This document shows, piece after piece, positions 33,242 to 42,003 of a stretch of DNA of 64,000 bases. Where the stretch lies: the NCBI RefSeq assembly GCF_039544165.1, contig NZ_BAABLD010000015.1:62001-126000 (forward strand), written 5' to 3'. The DNA is from Viridibacterium curvum (lineage in GTDB: Bacteria; Pseudomonadota; Gammaproteobacteria; Burkholderiales; Rhodocyclaceae). The position numbers and the translations under genes were made by a program. The notes below the pieces were generated by a model. That model worked only from the letters and a program-made list of their open reading frames with translations, ran no database searches and had not been told where the DNA came from. Numbering within the stretch: position 1 is the stretch's first letter; each line of letters starts with the position of its first letter.

Positions 33242-33907
33242 ATGATCCAGTTCGACCACGTCAGTAAGACCTACCCCGGTGGCCACACGGCACTGGACGA
33301 GCTCACGCTGGATATCCGCCACGGTGAGCTGCTGGTGCTCGCTGGCCACTCGGGCGCCGGCAAGAGCACCCTGCTAAAGCTCGTCGCCGCACTCGAATCA
33401 CCGAGCAGTGGCCGCGTGATGGTCAATGGCCTCGACGTAGGCCGCATGCGCCAATCACAGATCCCCTACCTGCGCCGCAGCCTGGGCCTGGTGATGCAGG
33501 AACATCGCCTGCTGATGGATCGCAGCGTGCTCGACAATGTCATGCTGCCGCTGCAGGTCTCGGGTGAGATCGCGCGTACCTCGAAGCGCGAGGCAATCAC
33601 ACGCGCCAGCGTGGCGCTCGAAAAGGTGGGCCTGTCGGGCTTCGAGAAGGCCCTGCCGGTGACGCTCTCCGGTGGCGAGCAACAACGCGTTGCCATCGCG
33701 CGCGCCATCGTCAACCGGCCCAGCATCCTCATTGCCGACGAGCCGACCGCTCACCTCGACCCGGCGTATGCACGTGACATCGCAGCACTGTTTCGCAGCT
33801 TCCATGCCGCAGGCGTCACGCTGATCCTTGCCACCCACGACGACACGCTCTACTCGCCCTATGGCGCACGACGCATCGAGCTCGCCCACGGAAAGCTGAT
33901 GCAATGA
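33242..33907 (+). CDS. ftsE: cell-division ABC ATPase FtsE
   Basis: 221 residues. Walker A GHSGAGKST, signature LSGGEQQRVAIARA and Walker B ILIADEPTAHLD. The start MIQFDHVSKTYPGGHTALDEL is typical of FtsE. With FtsX it controls periplasmic amidase activation at the septum. Its stop overlaps the ftsX start (ATGA). Confidence 0.95.
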   Translation: MIQFDHVSKTYPGGHTALDELTLDIRHGELLVLAGHSGAGKSTLLKLVAALESPSSGRVMVNGLDVGRMRQSQIPYLRRSLGLVMQEHRLLMDRSVLDNVMLPLQVSGEIARTSKREAITRASVALEKVGLSGFEKALPVTLSGGEQQRVAIARAIVNRPSILIADEPTAHLDPAYARDIAALFRSFHAAGVTLILATHDDTLYSPYGARRIELAHGKLMQ

Positions 33908-34800
33908 GCGAACATCTGGACGCTCTTCAGCAAGCCATCCGCCGGCTCGTCAGCAAGCCGCTGACGGCCTTGCTGTCGGCGCTCGTGGTAGCCATTGCAC
34001 TGACCCTGCCGGCACTGGGCTGGGCTCTCGTCGAGAACCTCGCTGGCCTGGCACATGGCATGACCGGTGAGCCCGAGATCAGCCTGTTCCTGAAGCACGA
34101 AATCACGGGCGACGCGACGCGCGCCGTCGAACAGAAGCTGCGCAACAACCCGCAGATCGCTCGCGTACGCTTCGTACCGCGCGATCAAGCCTTGCAGCAG
34201 CTGGCCGCACGCGGGGGCTTCGGTGACGTAACGGGTGCCCTGCTCGACAACCCCCTGCCCGATGCATTCGTGCTCGAACCGCGCGATGACAGCCCTGCCA
34301 GCTTCAAAGCCCTGCAGGCAGAGCTTTCGGCCATGCCTGAAACCGCGCTGGTTCAGCTCGATGCCGAATGGGTCGAACGTCTCGCTGCCATCGTACAGCT
34401 GGGACGCAGCGCAAGCCTGACGCTGGCACTGCTGCTGGGCACGGCGCTGGTAATCGTCACCTTCAACACTTTGCGCCTGCAGATCCTCACGTTGCGGCAC
34501 GAGATCTCGGTAAAGTTGCTGCTCGGCGCCACGCGCCCGGCGGTGCGCCGGCCCTTCCTCTACTTCGGCCTGCTGCAGGGCCTGCTGGGTGGTCTGCTGG
34601 CCTGGGGGCTGGTGACGCTGCTGCTGCGGTTGCTGGCACCCGCCATCGAAGCGCTGGCCCGCACCTACAGCGTCACGCTCAGCCTGCAAGGGCCGGACGC
34701 ACTGCAGACCGGCTGCCTGTTGGCCTTCACGGCCTTGCTGGGCTGGCTGGGTGCGGCCATCTCGGTGCGCCGCCACGTGCAGGATGGCCTGGTCGACTGA
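33904..34800 (+). CDS. ftsX: cell-division membrane protein FtsX
   Basis: 298 residues with four membrane helices in the 1 + 3 layout: one near residues 20-45, a periplasmic loop (about 50-160, EPEISLFLKHEITGDATRAV...), then three helices from about 165 to 290. This is the FtsX/MacB-like permease fold. It is translationally coupled to ftsE. Confidence 0.95.
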   Translation: MSEHLDALQQAIRRLVSKPLTALLSALVVAIALTLPALGWALVENLAGLAHGMTGEPEISLFLKHEITGDATRAVEQKLRNNPQIARVRFVPRDQALQQLAARGGFGDVTGALLDNPLPDAFVLEPRDDSPASFKALQAELSAMPETALVQLDAEWVERLAAIVQLGRSASLTLALLLGTALVIVTFNTLRLQILTLRHEISVKLLLGATRPAVRRPFLYFGLLQGLLGGLLAWGLVTLLLRLLAPAIEALARTYSVTLSLQGPDALQTGCLLAFTALLGWLGAAISVRRHVQDGLVD

Positions 34801-34918
34801 GCCCGCCAGCGCTGGGCACAAACCCATAGGGGCGCTTTTCTTGCAGCGCAACAGAGTCGCGCCATAATGGCTGGCGTAACGCGCAAGCACGTACATTGCA
34901 CCCGCCCCGGGAGACTCC

Positions 34919-35923
34919 ATGGAACCACTCAAACTCGCCATTGCCTGTCAGGGCGGCGGTAGCCACTGCGCCTTCGGAGCCGGCGTACTGATCGAGTTGC
35001 TGTCACGCATCGACGCTGAAGGCCTGTTGCCTTACAACGGCCAGCGCTACCGCATCGTCTCGCTGGCCGGCACCTCGGGCGGCGCCATCAATGCACTGAT
35101 TGCCTGGCTGGGCCTGACGCATCCCGTCGGCCCCGAGATCGGTCGCCGCGCACTGACCGACTTCTGGCACGACATGTCGGCCCACTCGGTCGGCGACATG
35201 TTCAACAACTTCTTCACCGTGCAGTCACAACGCCTGCGCGAGGTGCTGCCACATGTCGAAAGTGCTCCCAACGTGCTGTCGCGCTGGGCTCAGGAACGCA
35301 TTCTGGAGCTCCTGCAGAAGTACGTACCCTTCGAGACCCTGCCCTCAATGCTGGGCCCGCACACCCCGAAGCTTCTGATCGGCGCCGCCAATGTTCTGAC
35401 GGGTCAGGCACACGTCTTCCGTGCCGGGCCGCAGCGCGCGCCGCGTGCCATCGAAGTCCTGGCCTCGACGGCCGTCCCGAACCTCTACAACGCCGTGGAT
35501 GTCGACGGACAGCCCTACTGGGATGGTCTTTTGTCGCAAAACCCGCCGGTGCGCAACCTGCTGTCGGGCTGCGACCTCGATGAAAAGCCGGACGCGATCT
35601 GGCTGTTGCGCATCAACCCGCGCGAGCATTCGGGCATTCCGCAGCGTCTGGCCGACATCACGGACCGCCAGAACGAGATGGCTGGCAATCTGGCGCTGGA
35701 GCAGGAAATGTTCTTCATCCGGCAGGTCAACAAGTGGCTGGAGCAAGGCGTGCTCGACAGCAGCGGCTTCAAACCCGTGGTGTGGCAGGAGATCGTGCTG
35801 GACGCCAAAGGCGACAACGGCGATTCACTGGACTACGCTTCCAAACTCGATCGCGACCCGGTTTTCATCGAGGGCCTTATCGCCTTGGGGCGCGAAGAGG
35901 CACGTGCTTTTCTGGGCCCCTGA
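34919..35923 (+). CDS. patatin-like phospholipase
   Basis: 334 residues. The oxyanion loop CQGGGSHCAFGAG, nucleophile motif GTSGG and catalytic Asp in YWDGLLSQNPP form the Ser-Asp dyad of the patatin family. No signal peptide is seen, so the protein is probably cytosolic or peripheral on the inner membrane. The C-terminal region is helical. A GGGAG lies 5 nt before the ATG. It stands alone between ftsX and rpoH. Lipid substrate unknown. Confidence 0.85.
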   Translation: MEPLKLAIACQGGGSHCAFGAGVLIELLSRIDAEGLLPYNGQRYRIVSLAGTSGGAINALIAWLGLTHPVGPEIGRRALTDFWHDMSAHSVGDMFNNFFTVQSQRLREVLPHVESAPNVLSRWAQERILELLQKYVPFETLPSMLGPHTPKLLIGAANVLTGQAHVFRAGPQRAPRAIEVLASTAVPNLYNAVDVDGQPYWDGLLSQNPPVRNLLSGCDLDEKPDAIWLLRINPREHSGIPQRLADITDRQNEMAGNLALEQEMFFIRQVNKWLEQGVLDSSGFKPVVWQEIVLDAKGDNGDSLDYASKLDRDPVFIEGLIALGREEARAFLGP

Positions 35924-36067
35924 AGCAGCCGGCCCGGCCTCGGGGTACTCAAGCCCGCTGCGATGATGCCGATAGACCTGCGCTATGGATTGCGAGATCC
36001 ATTTGAAATCAGCGCCTTGCGTGCACACTTGACCCATGACGCGCGTGTCGGGAACTTAGACCCTTTG

Positions 36068-36094
36068 TTAGCACTCAATACATGCGAGTGCTAA
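36068..36094. promoter_or_regulatory. CIRCE element (HrcA operator) upstream of rpoH
   Basis: Exact match to TTAGCACTC-N9-GAGTGCTAA, the full 27-bp CIRCE consensus with no mismatches. It ends 50 bp before the rpoH start codon, in the position expected for the promoter and leader. HrcA, which binds CIRCE, is not in this window. Confidence 0.95.
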
Positions 36095-36144
36095 AATCGT
36101 CTCACAGTGATGTTGCAGTCAACGGTTGCAGAGGGCTTCACACC

Positions 36145-37020
36145 ATGACCACAAACGCTTTGTCCTTCCCGATGCCGAATGCGCTGGGCAGTATCGACCA
36201 GTACATTTCAGCCGCCAATCGCTTCCCCATGCTCACTGAAGAGCAGGAGCTGTCGCTGGCGCGTCGCCTGAAGCAGAACAACGATCTAGAAGCCGCACGC
36301 GCGCTGGTTCTGTCGCACCTCCGTCTGGTGGTGTCGATTGCCCGTAACTATCTCGGCTACGGCCTGCCTCACGCTGACCTGATCCAGGAAGGCAACGTCG
36401 GCCTCATGAAGGCCGTCAAGCGCTTCGACCCGGATCGTGGCGTGCGTCTCGTTTCCTTTGCCATGCACTGGATCAAGGCCGAAATCCACGAATACATTCT
36501 GCGCAACTGGCGTCTGGTAAAGATCGCCACGACCAAGGCACAGCGCAAGCTGTTCTTCAACCTGCGCAGCATGCGCAGCCAGAACGGCGAGGCACCGCAC
36601 AACCTGACCCAGGATGAGGCCAGCGACATCGCGCAGAAGCTGGGCGTGAAGACCGAAGAGGTCTTCGAGATGGAATCGCGTTTCGCCGGTGGCGACGTGT
36701 CGCTGGAAGGCTCCGGCGACGACGAGGACGAACACCGCATCGCCCCGCTCGCCTGGCTGGCCGACTCGGCACCAGAACCTTCTGAAGAACTGGCAACGGC
36801 TCAACACGAGCGCCTGCAGGACGAAGGTTTGCGCAACGCACTGGCCAGCCTCGACGAGCGTAGCCGCGCCATCGTGCAACGCCGCTGGCTGATTGAAGAT
36901 GGCGAGCTTGCGGCCACCCTGCACGAACTGGCCGCCGAGTATGGCGTGTCGGCCGAGCGCATCCGCCAGATCGAAGTGAAGGCGATGCAGAAGATGCGTG
37001 GTTTGCTATCGGCCAACTGA
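36145..37020 (+). CDS. rpoH: heat-shock sigma factor RpoH (sigma-32)
   Basis: 291 residues. Region 2 (LVLSHLRLVVSIARNYLGYG, DLIQEGNVGLMKAVKRFDP), the RpoH box QRKLFFNLRSMRS and region 4.2 (LAAEYGVSAERIRQIEVKAM) are all recognisable. It directs RNA polymerase to heat-shock promoters. The ATG at 36145 is chosen because GAGGG precedes it and MTTNALSFPMPNALGS fits family N-termini. An in-frame ATG at 36082 lies inside the CIRCE element and is rejected. A terminator follows immediately. Confidence 0.95.
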   Translation: MTTNALSFPMPNALGSIDQYISAANRFPMLTEEQELSLARRLKQNNDLEAARALVLSHLRLVVSIARNYLGYGLPHADLIQEGNVGLMKAVKRFDPDRGVRLVSFAMHWIKAEIHEYILRNWRLVKIATTKAQRKLFFNLRSMRSQNGEAPHNLTQDEASDIAQKLGVKTEEVFEMESRFAGGDVSLEGSGDDEDEHRIAPLAWLADSAPEPSEELATAQHERLQDEGLRNALASLDERSRAIVQRRWLIEDGELAATLHELAAEYGVSAERIRQIEVKAMQKMRGLLSAN

Positions 37021-37044
37021 GCCCGATTCAGAAATGAACCACAC

Positions 37045-37073
37045 AAGGCCGACACCCTGTCGGCCTTTTTTAT
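37045..37073 (+). terminator. rpoH terminator
   Basis: Stem AAGGCCGACA / TGTCGGCCTT with loop CCC, followed by a T-rich run ending TTTTTTAT. Confidence 0.92.
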
Positions 37074-37132
37074 CGCCCCAACCAGGCCGTTTGTCTCTGG
37101 CAAAAACAATAAAAACGCCGATTGACGCCTGA

Positions 37133-37873
37133 CGACCACTCGAAAAACCAGACAAGCGACGCCAAGCCAATCGTTCTTGGTGGCGAAATAGTTCGGAGGG
37201 CAAACTCCAGAACACAAAGAACCCCGTAACCTGCCGCAGCGACACGAGCAATTGCGGCTGGTGGGATCTGCGCAACAACAACATCCTGTCACCGGCTGAC
37301 TTCAAGACCTACAACATCACCTGGGGCTCGGTCGGCAGCGGCGAAAAGAATGCTGACGCGTGGACAACCACCGCTACATTCCCGAAAACGCTGACCTACA
37401 CGTATGAGCCCGTCAGCGCACAGTGCGTCAAGGACAAGCTGCCGCTGTATGCAGGCGTTGGCAAAGGTGGCGCTCAACTGACAGCAGCGGCATGCGCGGG
37501 TAGTGCTTCTTCATCGAGCACCGCCTCGTCTGTAGCGTCGTCGCAATCGAGCAGCAAGGCATCATCCAGCGCAACATCGTCGCAGGCCAGCAGCGCAGCA
37601 TCATCGAGTGTTGCAAGCTCATCAAGTAGCAGCGCATCCGCAGGTAGCGCCCCCGTCCTGTCCGGCACGGGTGATTACCCGACAGGGTTCAAGAAGTGCT
37701 CCGATGAAGGTGCAAGCTGCAAGCCCGCGAGCGGCACAGGCTGGGTCGCATTTGGCCGCAAGGGCAAGTGGGTGACCCAGTATGTCGGTGTCGGCAAGAG
37801 TATCGCCTGCACCGTTGCCGCATTCGGCTCGGATCCGGCCGGCAATCCGAACAAGTGCTCGTATCAGAACTGA
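37133..37873 (+). pseudogene. 5'-truncated remnant of a secreted pectate-lyase-like enzyme
   Basis: An open frame of about 246 codons ends at the TGA at 37871-37873 but has no usable start codon: the frame is open only back to a TGA at 37130-37132, immediately after the rpoH terminator. The first part (NTKNPVTCRSDTSNCGWWDL then SPADFKTYNITWGS and YAGVGKG) resembles the end of pectate-lyase beta-helix domains. A ~50-residue Ser/Ala linker follows. The last ~65 residues form a small four-Cys domain (KKCSDEGASC...SIACTVAAFGSDPAGNPNKCSYQ) found at the ends of secreted polysaccharide-degrading enzymes. The N-terminal two thirds of the gene and its signal peptide are missing. Family calls are from memory. 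Confidence 0.75.
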
Positions 37874-37890
37874 GTTAGTGCCGCCGCAAG

Positions 37891-37923
37891 AAAATAGGCC
37901 AACCGCGCGGTTGGCCTATTTTT
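37891..37923. terminator. bidirectional terminator between pseudogene and sco
   Basis: Perfect 14-bp arms AAAATAGGCCAACC / GGTTGGCCTATTTT around GCGC, with T/A runs on both strands. Confidence 0.92.
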
Positions 37924-37931
37924 CCGAGCGC

Positions 37932-38519
37932 TCAGCGCCCTTGGAGCAACAGGGAGAGGTCTGCTGTCAGGCGTTCAGGTGTCTCTCCGTAGCGTACGAA
38001 CAAACGCGCGCGACCCTTGGTGTCGAAGACGTAGAGTGCTGCGGTGTGATCGACGGTGTAACGCCCACTGGCAATGTCGCCGCGCTTCTCGAAGAAAACA
38101 TTGAAAGCCTTGGTCACGGCGCGCGTCTGCGCTTCATCACCGCGCAGCGCCACAAAAGCGGGATTGAATGCCGCCGCGTACTTGCCCACCAGCTCGGACG
38201 TATCACGCTCCGGATCCACGGTGACGAACACGGTCTGCACACGCTTGCCGTCCTCGCCGAGGCGCTGGGTCACGTCAGCCATCAACGCCATACTGGTCGG
38301 GCAGGCGTCCGGGCATTGCGTGTAACCGAAGAACACGACAACGACCTTGCCCGCGAAATCGGCCATGCTGCGCGGCTTGCCACTGGCGTCGGGCAGATTG
38401 AGCGCCTTGCCGTAGTCCTGCCCGGTTATGTCGGTACTGTTGAACTGCAGCGGCTTGTTGTCGCACGCACTTAGCACAAGCGTCACACCGACGAGCAAGG
38501 CGGCAAGGCTGGCTCTCAT
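37932..38519 (-). CDS. sco: Sco1/SenC copper chaperone lipoprotein
   Basis: 195 residues. The lipoprotein signal MRASLAALLVGVTLVLSAC has lipobox LSAC. The thioredoxin-like core carries the copper motif CPDAC (GYTQCPDACP) and the distal conserved His in YTVDHTAALYVF. It delivers copper to the CuA site of oxidase subunit II from the periplasmic face. The ATG at 38519 overlaps the ctaB stop (ATGA); the same frame extends far upstream through ctaB, but that extension is meaningless. It is the last gene of the oxidase cluster. Confidence 0.94.
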   Translation of the reverse strand: MRASLAALLVGVTLVLSACDNKPLQFNSTDITGQDYGKALNLPDASGKPRSMADFAGKVVVVFFGYTQCPDACPTSMALMADVTQRLGEDGKRVQTVFVTVDPERDTSELVGKYAAAFNPAFVALRGDEAQTRAVTKAFNVFFEKRGDIASGRYTVDHTAALYVFDTKGRARLFVRYGETPERLTADLSLLLQGR

Positions 38520-39406
38520 TTCAGGTAGTGATCGACCAGCAGGGCCGCGAAAATCAGCGAGAGATACAGGATGGAGAAACGGAACGTGCGCTTCGCCAGT
38601 TCGTCGCTGTATTCGCGCAGCAGGCGCCAGGCATAGGCGATGAACACGGCGTTCAGCAGGATGGCGCTGGCGAGGTAGATCCAGCCCGACATCTGCGTTA
38701 CGAAAGGCAACAACGTGACCGCAGTGAGGATGAAGGTATAGAGCAGCACCTGGAGGCGCGTGAACTCGGCACCGTGCGTAACGGGCAGCATGGGCAGGCC
38801 AGCGGCGGCATATTCCTTGGTGCGATAAAGCGCCAGCGCCCAGAAATGCGGCGGGGTCCAGGCGAAGATGATCAGGAACAGCAAACAGGCATCCGCCGAC
38901 ACATCGCCAGTGATGGCCGCCCAACCCAGCACGGGCGGCATGGCGCCCGATGCGCCACCAATGACAATGTTCTGTGGCGTGTAGGGCTTGAGCAGCAGGG
39001 TATAGATGACGGCGTAACCGACAAAGGTCGCCAGGGTCAGCCACATGGTGAGCGGGTTGACTGCGTGGTACAGCACCGACAACCCCGCCCCGCCCAGCAC
39101 GGCAGAGAACAGCAGGGTCTCGGCTGTCGACAGCTCGCCGCGCGGCAGGGGGCGTGCGCGCGTGCGCGCCATTTTGGCGTCGATCTGCTGTTCAATGAGA
39201 CAGTTGATCGCGGCCGCAGCGCCAGCGACGAAAGCGATACCCAACGTAGCCGCCAGCACAAGACCCGCAGGCGGCAGCCCCGTCGGCACAGCGAGGAACA
39301 TGCCGATGATCGCGCAGAAAACGATCAGCGTATTGACGCGCAGCTTGGTCAGCGCGAGATAGGCGCGCAGACGCTGCACAGGTTGCTCAAGCAGCGAGCC
39401 GTTCAT
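38516..39406 (-). CDS. ctaB: protoheme IX farnesyltransferase (heme O synthase)
   Basis: 296 residues, about nine membrane helices. UbiA-type prenyltransferase that adds the farnesyl chain to heme B. The prenyl-diphosphate motif is NCLIEQQIDAKMARTRARPL, with Glu where many relatives have Asp, followed by the conserved RARPLPRG. The ATG at 39406 is preferred because AAGGA and GGA precede it. Its start lies within the 3' end of ctaA (20-bp overlap), and sco overlaps its stop. Confidence 0.95.
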   Translation of the reverse strand: MNGSLLEQPVQRLRAYLALTKLRVNTLIVFCAIIGMFLAVPTGLPPAGLVLAATLGIAFVAGAAAAINCLIEQQIDAKMARTRARPLPRGELSTAETLLFSAVLGGAGLSVLYHAVNPLTMWLTLATFVGYAVIYTLLLKPYTPQNIVIGGASGAMPPVLGWAAITGDVSADACLLFLIIFAWTPPHFWALALYRTKEYAAAGLPMLPVTHGAEFTRLQVLLYTFILTAVTLLPFVTQMSGWIYLASAILLNAVFIAYAWRLLREYSDELAKRTFRFSILYLSLIFAALLVDHYLK

Positions 39407-40403
39407 TCCAGATCCTTTCCATGTGCGCTCCGGCACGCACCCCGCGCAAGCGGAAATTGATCCCCACCAGCAGCATGACCAGCAGTGCGGCAACCGCGTT
39501 GTGGGCCACCGCTATCGCCAGCGGCAGGCTGAACACCACATTGGAGATACCCAGCGAAATCTGCAGGAGCACCGCGAATGCCAGCCCGAGCGCCAGACCA
39601 CGCAGCTCTTCATAGCGCATCAGCCGCCATGCGAACATCAGCAGATAGGCACCAACGATGATGGCGCCCACACGATGCGCCCAGTGGATGGCGGTCATCG
39701 CCGCCGCCGGCAGGATTTCTCCCTCGGCCGTGCGGCCCAGCTCGCGGAACACGTGGAACGCATTCTCGAAATCCATGCCAGGTAGCCAGCTGTTCTGACA
39801 GGTCGGGAAGTCCGGGCACGCCAGCGCAGCATAGTTCGTCGAGACCCAGCCACCCAGCGCGATCTGCAACACCAGCAGCAACAAGGCACCACGCGCAAGG
39901 AGTGACAGGCTGAAACCGGCCGCGTGGCGTGCCACGCCCGACTCACGCATCCAGATCCAGGTCAGCGTGCCCAGCACAGCGAGCCCCCCCAGCAAGTGCA
40001 GGGTCACGATGGCAGGCTTGAGCAGCAAAGTCACGGTCCACATGCCCAGCATGCCCTGAAAGATCACAATGCCAACCAGCAGCAGCGGGGCCGCCGCCGT
40101 CACACCTTCGCGACGCCAGCGACGCAGCGACAACCAGGCCACGATGAGGATCAGCAGACCGAGGAAACTCGCCAGATAGCGATGGACCATCTCCTTCCAG
40201 GCCTTGGGCATGGACACCGGGCCATCCGTATCTGCCGCGTGCGCAGCCAGGATCTTCTCCTTGGCGTGATGCGGCGACAGGTGACCATAGCAACCGGGCC
40301 AGTCGGGACAGCCGAGCCCGGCGTCGCTGAGGCGGACGTAAGCGCCAAGGACGACGACAAACAAGGCCAGCAATAGAGAGAAGAATGCGAGTTTGCGAAT
40401 CAT
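39387..40403 (-). CDS. ctaA: heme A synthase (Cox15/CtaA)
   Basis: 338 residues, eight membrane helices in two four-helix halves. Heme-ligand histidines are visible in EMVHRYLASFLG and IHWAHRVGAI, and the cysteine pairs in LGCPDWPGCYG and LACPDFPTCQ mark the two halves. It oxidises the heme O methyl group to give heme A for the aa3 oxidase. It precedes ctaB in the same orientation. Confidence 0.95.
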   Translation of the reverse strand: MIRKLAFFSLLLALFVVVLGAYVRLSDAGLGCPDWPGCYGHLSPHHAKEKILAAHAADTDGPVSMPKAWKEMVHRYLASFLGLLILIVAWLSLRRWRREGVTAAAPLLLVGIVIFQGMLGMWTVTLLLKPAIVTLHLLGGLAVLGTLTWIWMRESGVARHAAGFSLSLLARGALLLLVLQIALGGWVSTNYAALACPDFPTCQNSWLPGMDFENAFHVFRELGRTAEGEILPAAAMTAIHWAHRVGAIIVGAYLLMFAWRLMRYEELRGLALGLAFAVLLQISLGISNVVFSLPLAIAVAHNAVAALLVMLLVGINFRLRGVRAGAHMERIWNERLAA

Positions 40404-40446
40404 GTGTTGGGTTCAACCCGGTCAGACGGCCCAGCCGGGGAGCGGC

Positions 40447-41052
40447 TCAGCGCGTGTATTTCAGCAGTTTCTGCAGGTCCTTCACGATGCCCTTGGCTTC
40501 CGGCGCTGCGGCGTAACGCATCATCAGGAAACCACGCGGATCGACCAGCACGATGCGATCCGCCGGCCCGAGGGCAGCGGCGAGTGTGGCATCCCGTACC
40601 ACCAGCAGATCCGGGTGGTCGGCCAGCAACGCGGCCTCAGGCGTGGCATCACCCTCTGCCACCCACAACCTCTGCACGCGGTCCATTTCCTTGGCTTGCA
40701 ACGTACGCACCTGGCGCATGTAGTAGAGCATCTGCCGGCAAGGTTCGGCACAGCGCGCCTCGGCACGCAGAGCCATCACCCATTTACCGCGCAGCTTGTC
40801 TGCCAGCACGCCCGATCCGGGCAATTTTACCGTGTCCAGCGCAAGAGCCTGTGGCGGATTGATCAGTTCACCACTGACCGCCACTTTGTCGGAGCGCACG
40901 AAATAGAACATCACGAGGGCAGCAACCACGGGCGCGGCGCTGACGGCCAGCAAAAGCAGCAAGGTTCGGCGTCCCTTCGCGCGCTGAGCAAGATCGATCG
41001 TGCTGGCGGCGGCAGTGGCCGCATCGGAAGACTGCCGGGAAGGCTGATTCAT
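40447..41052 (-). CDS. Sco-like membrane-anchored protein of the oxidase cluster
   Basis: 201 residues. One N-terminal membrane helix (about 31-52) precedes a periplasmic thioredoxin-like domain. The segment RCAEPCRQM holds a CxxxC that lies where Sco proteins bind copper, and IVLVDPRGFLMMRY matches the later strand. It is usually annotated only as a cytochrome-oxidase-associated transmembrane protein. It overlaps the SURF1 stop by 4 bp and precedes ctaA. A role in copper or redox handling during oxidase assembly is likely by context. Confidence 0.75.
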   Translation of the reverse strand: MNQPSRQSSDAATAAASTIDLAQRAKGRRTLLLLLAVSAAPVVAALVMFYFVRSDKVAVSGELINPPQALALDTVKLPGSGVLADKLRGKWVMALRAEARCAEPCRQMLYYMRQVRTLQAKEMDRVQRLWVAEGDATPEAALLADHPDLLVVRDATLAAALGPADRIVLVDPRGFLMMRYAAAPEAKGIVKDLQKLLKYTR

Positions 41053-41747
41053 CGGTTTGATCTCGGACGTCGCCAGGCAAACCAGCCTGACAGACCTGCA
41101 GACAGGCAGGCAAAGGCGAACCACTGCAAGGCATAGGCCTGGTGCTTGTAGGCTTCGTTTTCGTGGCGCGGCCAGTCACGCACAAGACCGTCGGCCGCAT
41201 CGCTTTCTTGCTGGATCACGTAGGGCGCCACAGGCTTGCCCAGTCGCCCGGCAAACAGACCCGGATCGGCGCGCTGCCAGATCTTGCCGGGATCGCGCCC
41301 GTCATCGAGGCGAAAGCTCGTCAGGTCCGGTTCGCGTACCCGCCCGATCAGGGTTACAAGACCATCCGGTTGCGCCACATCGGGTAGCTGCGTGCGCTGC
41401 GCGCCCGCCTTGACCCAACCACGATTGACCATCACCAACCCACCGGCATTGTCGAGCTGCAGCAAGGAAAGCACCTCGTAACCGGGCTGATGCTGGTAGC
41501 TGCGGTTGTCGAGGAACACGGTCTGGCCACTGACCCAGCTGCCACGCAATTGCACTCGCTGCCAGGTCGCCAGGGAAGCAGCATTCTCGGCCGCACGGAC
41601 TGCCTCGTTGGCCGTTATGCGCGCATGCAGTTCGCGCTTGAAGGCCGCGCGATCAAGCTGCCACATGCCCAACCGCACACAGACCAATGCCAGCAATACA
41701 CCGGCCACCAAAGGCATCCAGCGCCGCACGTTCACAGCGGAGCCCAT
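41049..41747 (-). CDS. SURF1 family oxidase assembly protein
   Basis: 232 residues with the SURF1 layout: an N-terminal membrane helix (RRWMPLVAGVLLALVCVRLG) and a C-terminal one (ALQWFAFACLSAGLSGWFAW) flanking a periplasmic domain that includes VNRGWV and the end-of-domain KHQAYALQW. SURF1 assists heme A insertion into subunit I. It is the first gene after the DUF2909 gene on the opposite strand. Confidence 0.93.
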   Translation of the reverse strand: MGSAVNVRRWMPLVAGVLLALVCVRLGMWQLDRAAFKRELHARITANEAVRAAENAASLATWQRVQLRGSWVSGQTVFLDNRSYQHQPGYEVLSLLQLDNAGGLVMVNRGWVKAGAQRTQLPDVAQPDGLVTLIGRVREPDLTSFRLDDGRDPGKIWQRADPGLFAGRLGKPVAPYVIQQESDAADGLVRDWPRHENEAYKHQAYALQWFAFACLSAGLSGWFAWRRPRSNR

Positions 41748-41794
41748 GTCGCCTCAGCGTAGAATGCGCTGCATTTCACCATCGGGAGTCGTCA

Positions 41795-41995
41795 ATGCGC
41801 TGGGTAGTCATCGCCATGCTGATCGCCATCGCCGTCACGCTGGGCACCGGCATGGTCGCCCTTGTGAAAGACAAGAGCAACAGTGACCGCACCGTGCGCG
41901 CCTTGACCTGGCGCATCGGGCTGTCCCTGTTGCTCTTTTGCCTGATCCTGTTGATCTACAGGATGGGTTGGGTATCAGGACACCTGTTTCACTGA
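41795..41995 (+). CDS. DUF2909-like twin-transmembrane small protein
   Basis: 66 residues: two membrane helices (about 2-22 and 40-60) joined by a charged loop (KDKSNSDRTVRALTWR). Matches the small 'twin transmembrane' DUF2909 proteins found beside cox genes in betaproteobacteria. It is the only plus-strand gene in the oxidase cluster, sitting between ctaE and SURF1. GGGAG precedes the ATG. Function unknown. Confidence 0.8.
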   Translation: MRWVVIAMLIAIAVTLGTGMVALVKDKSNSDRTVRALTWRIGLSLLLFCLILLIYRMGWVSGHLFH

Positions 41996-42003
41996 TCCAT
42001 CTG

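Noticed and set aside
36082..36144. In-frame ATG at 36082 as rpoH start
   Set aside because: It is within the CIRCE element and would add 21 unrelated residues; the ATG at 36145 has a Shine-Dalgarno and a family-like N-terminus.
37500..37640. Repetitive trinucleotide-like DNA as a repeat array
   Set aside because: It translates as a Ser/Ala linker of the pectate-lyase-like remnant, using mixed serine codons rather than a DNA repeat.
38520..39044. Long upstream extension of the sco reading frame
   Set aside because: It reads through ctaB in another frame. The lipoprotein signal and ATGA overlap fix the sco start at 38519.
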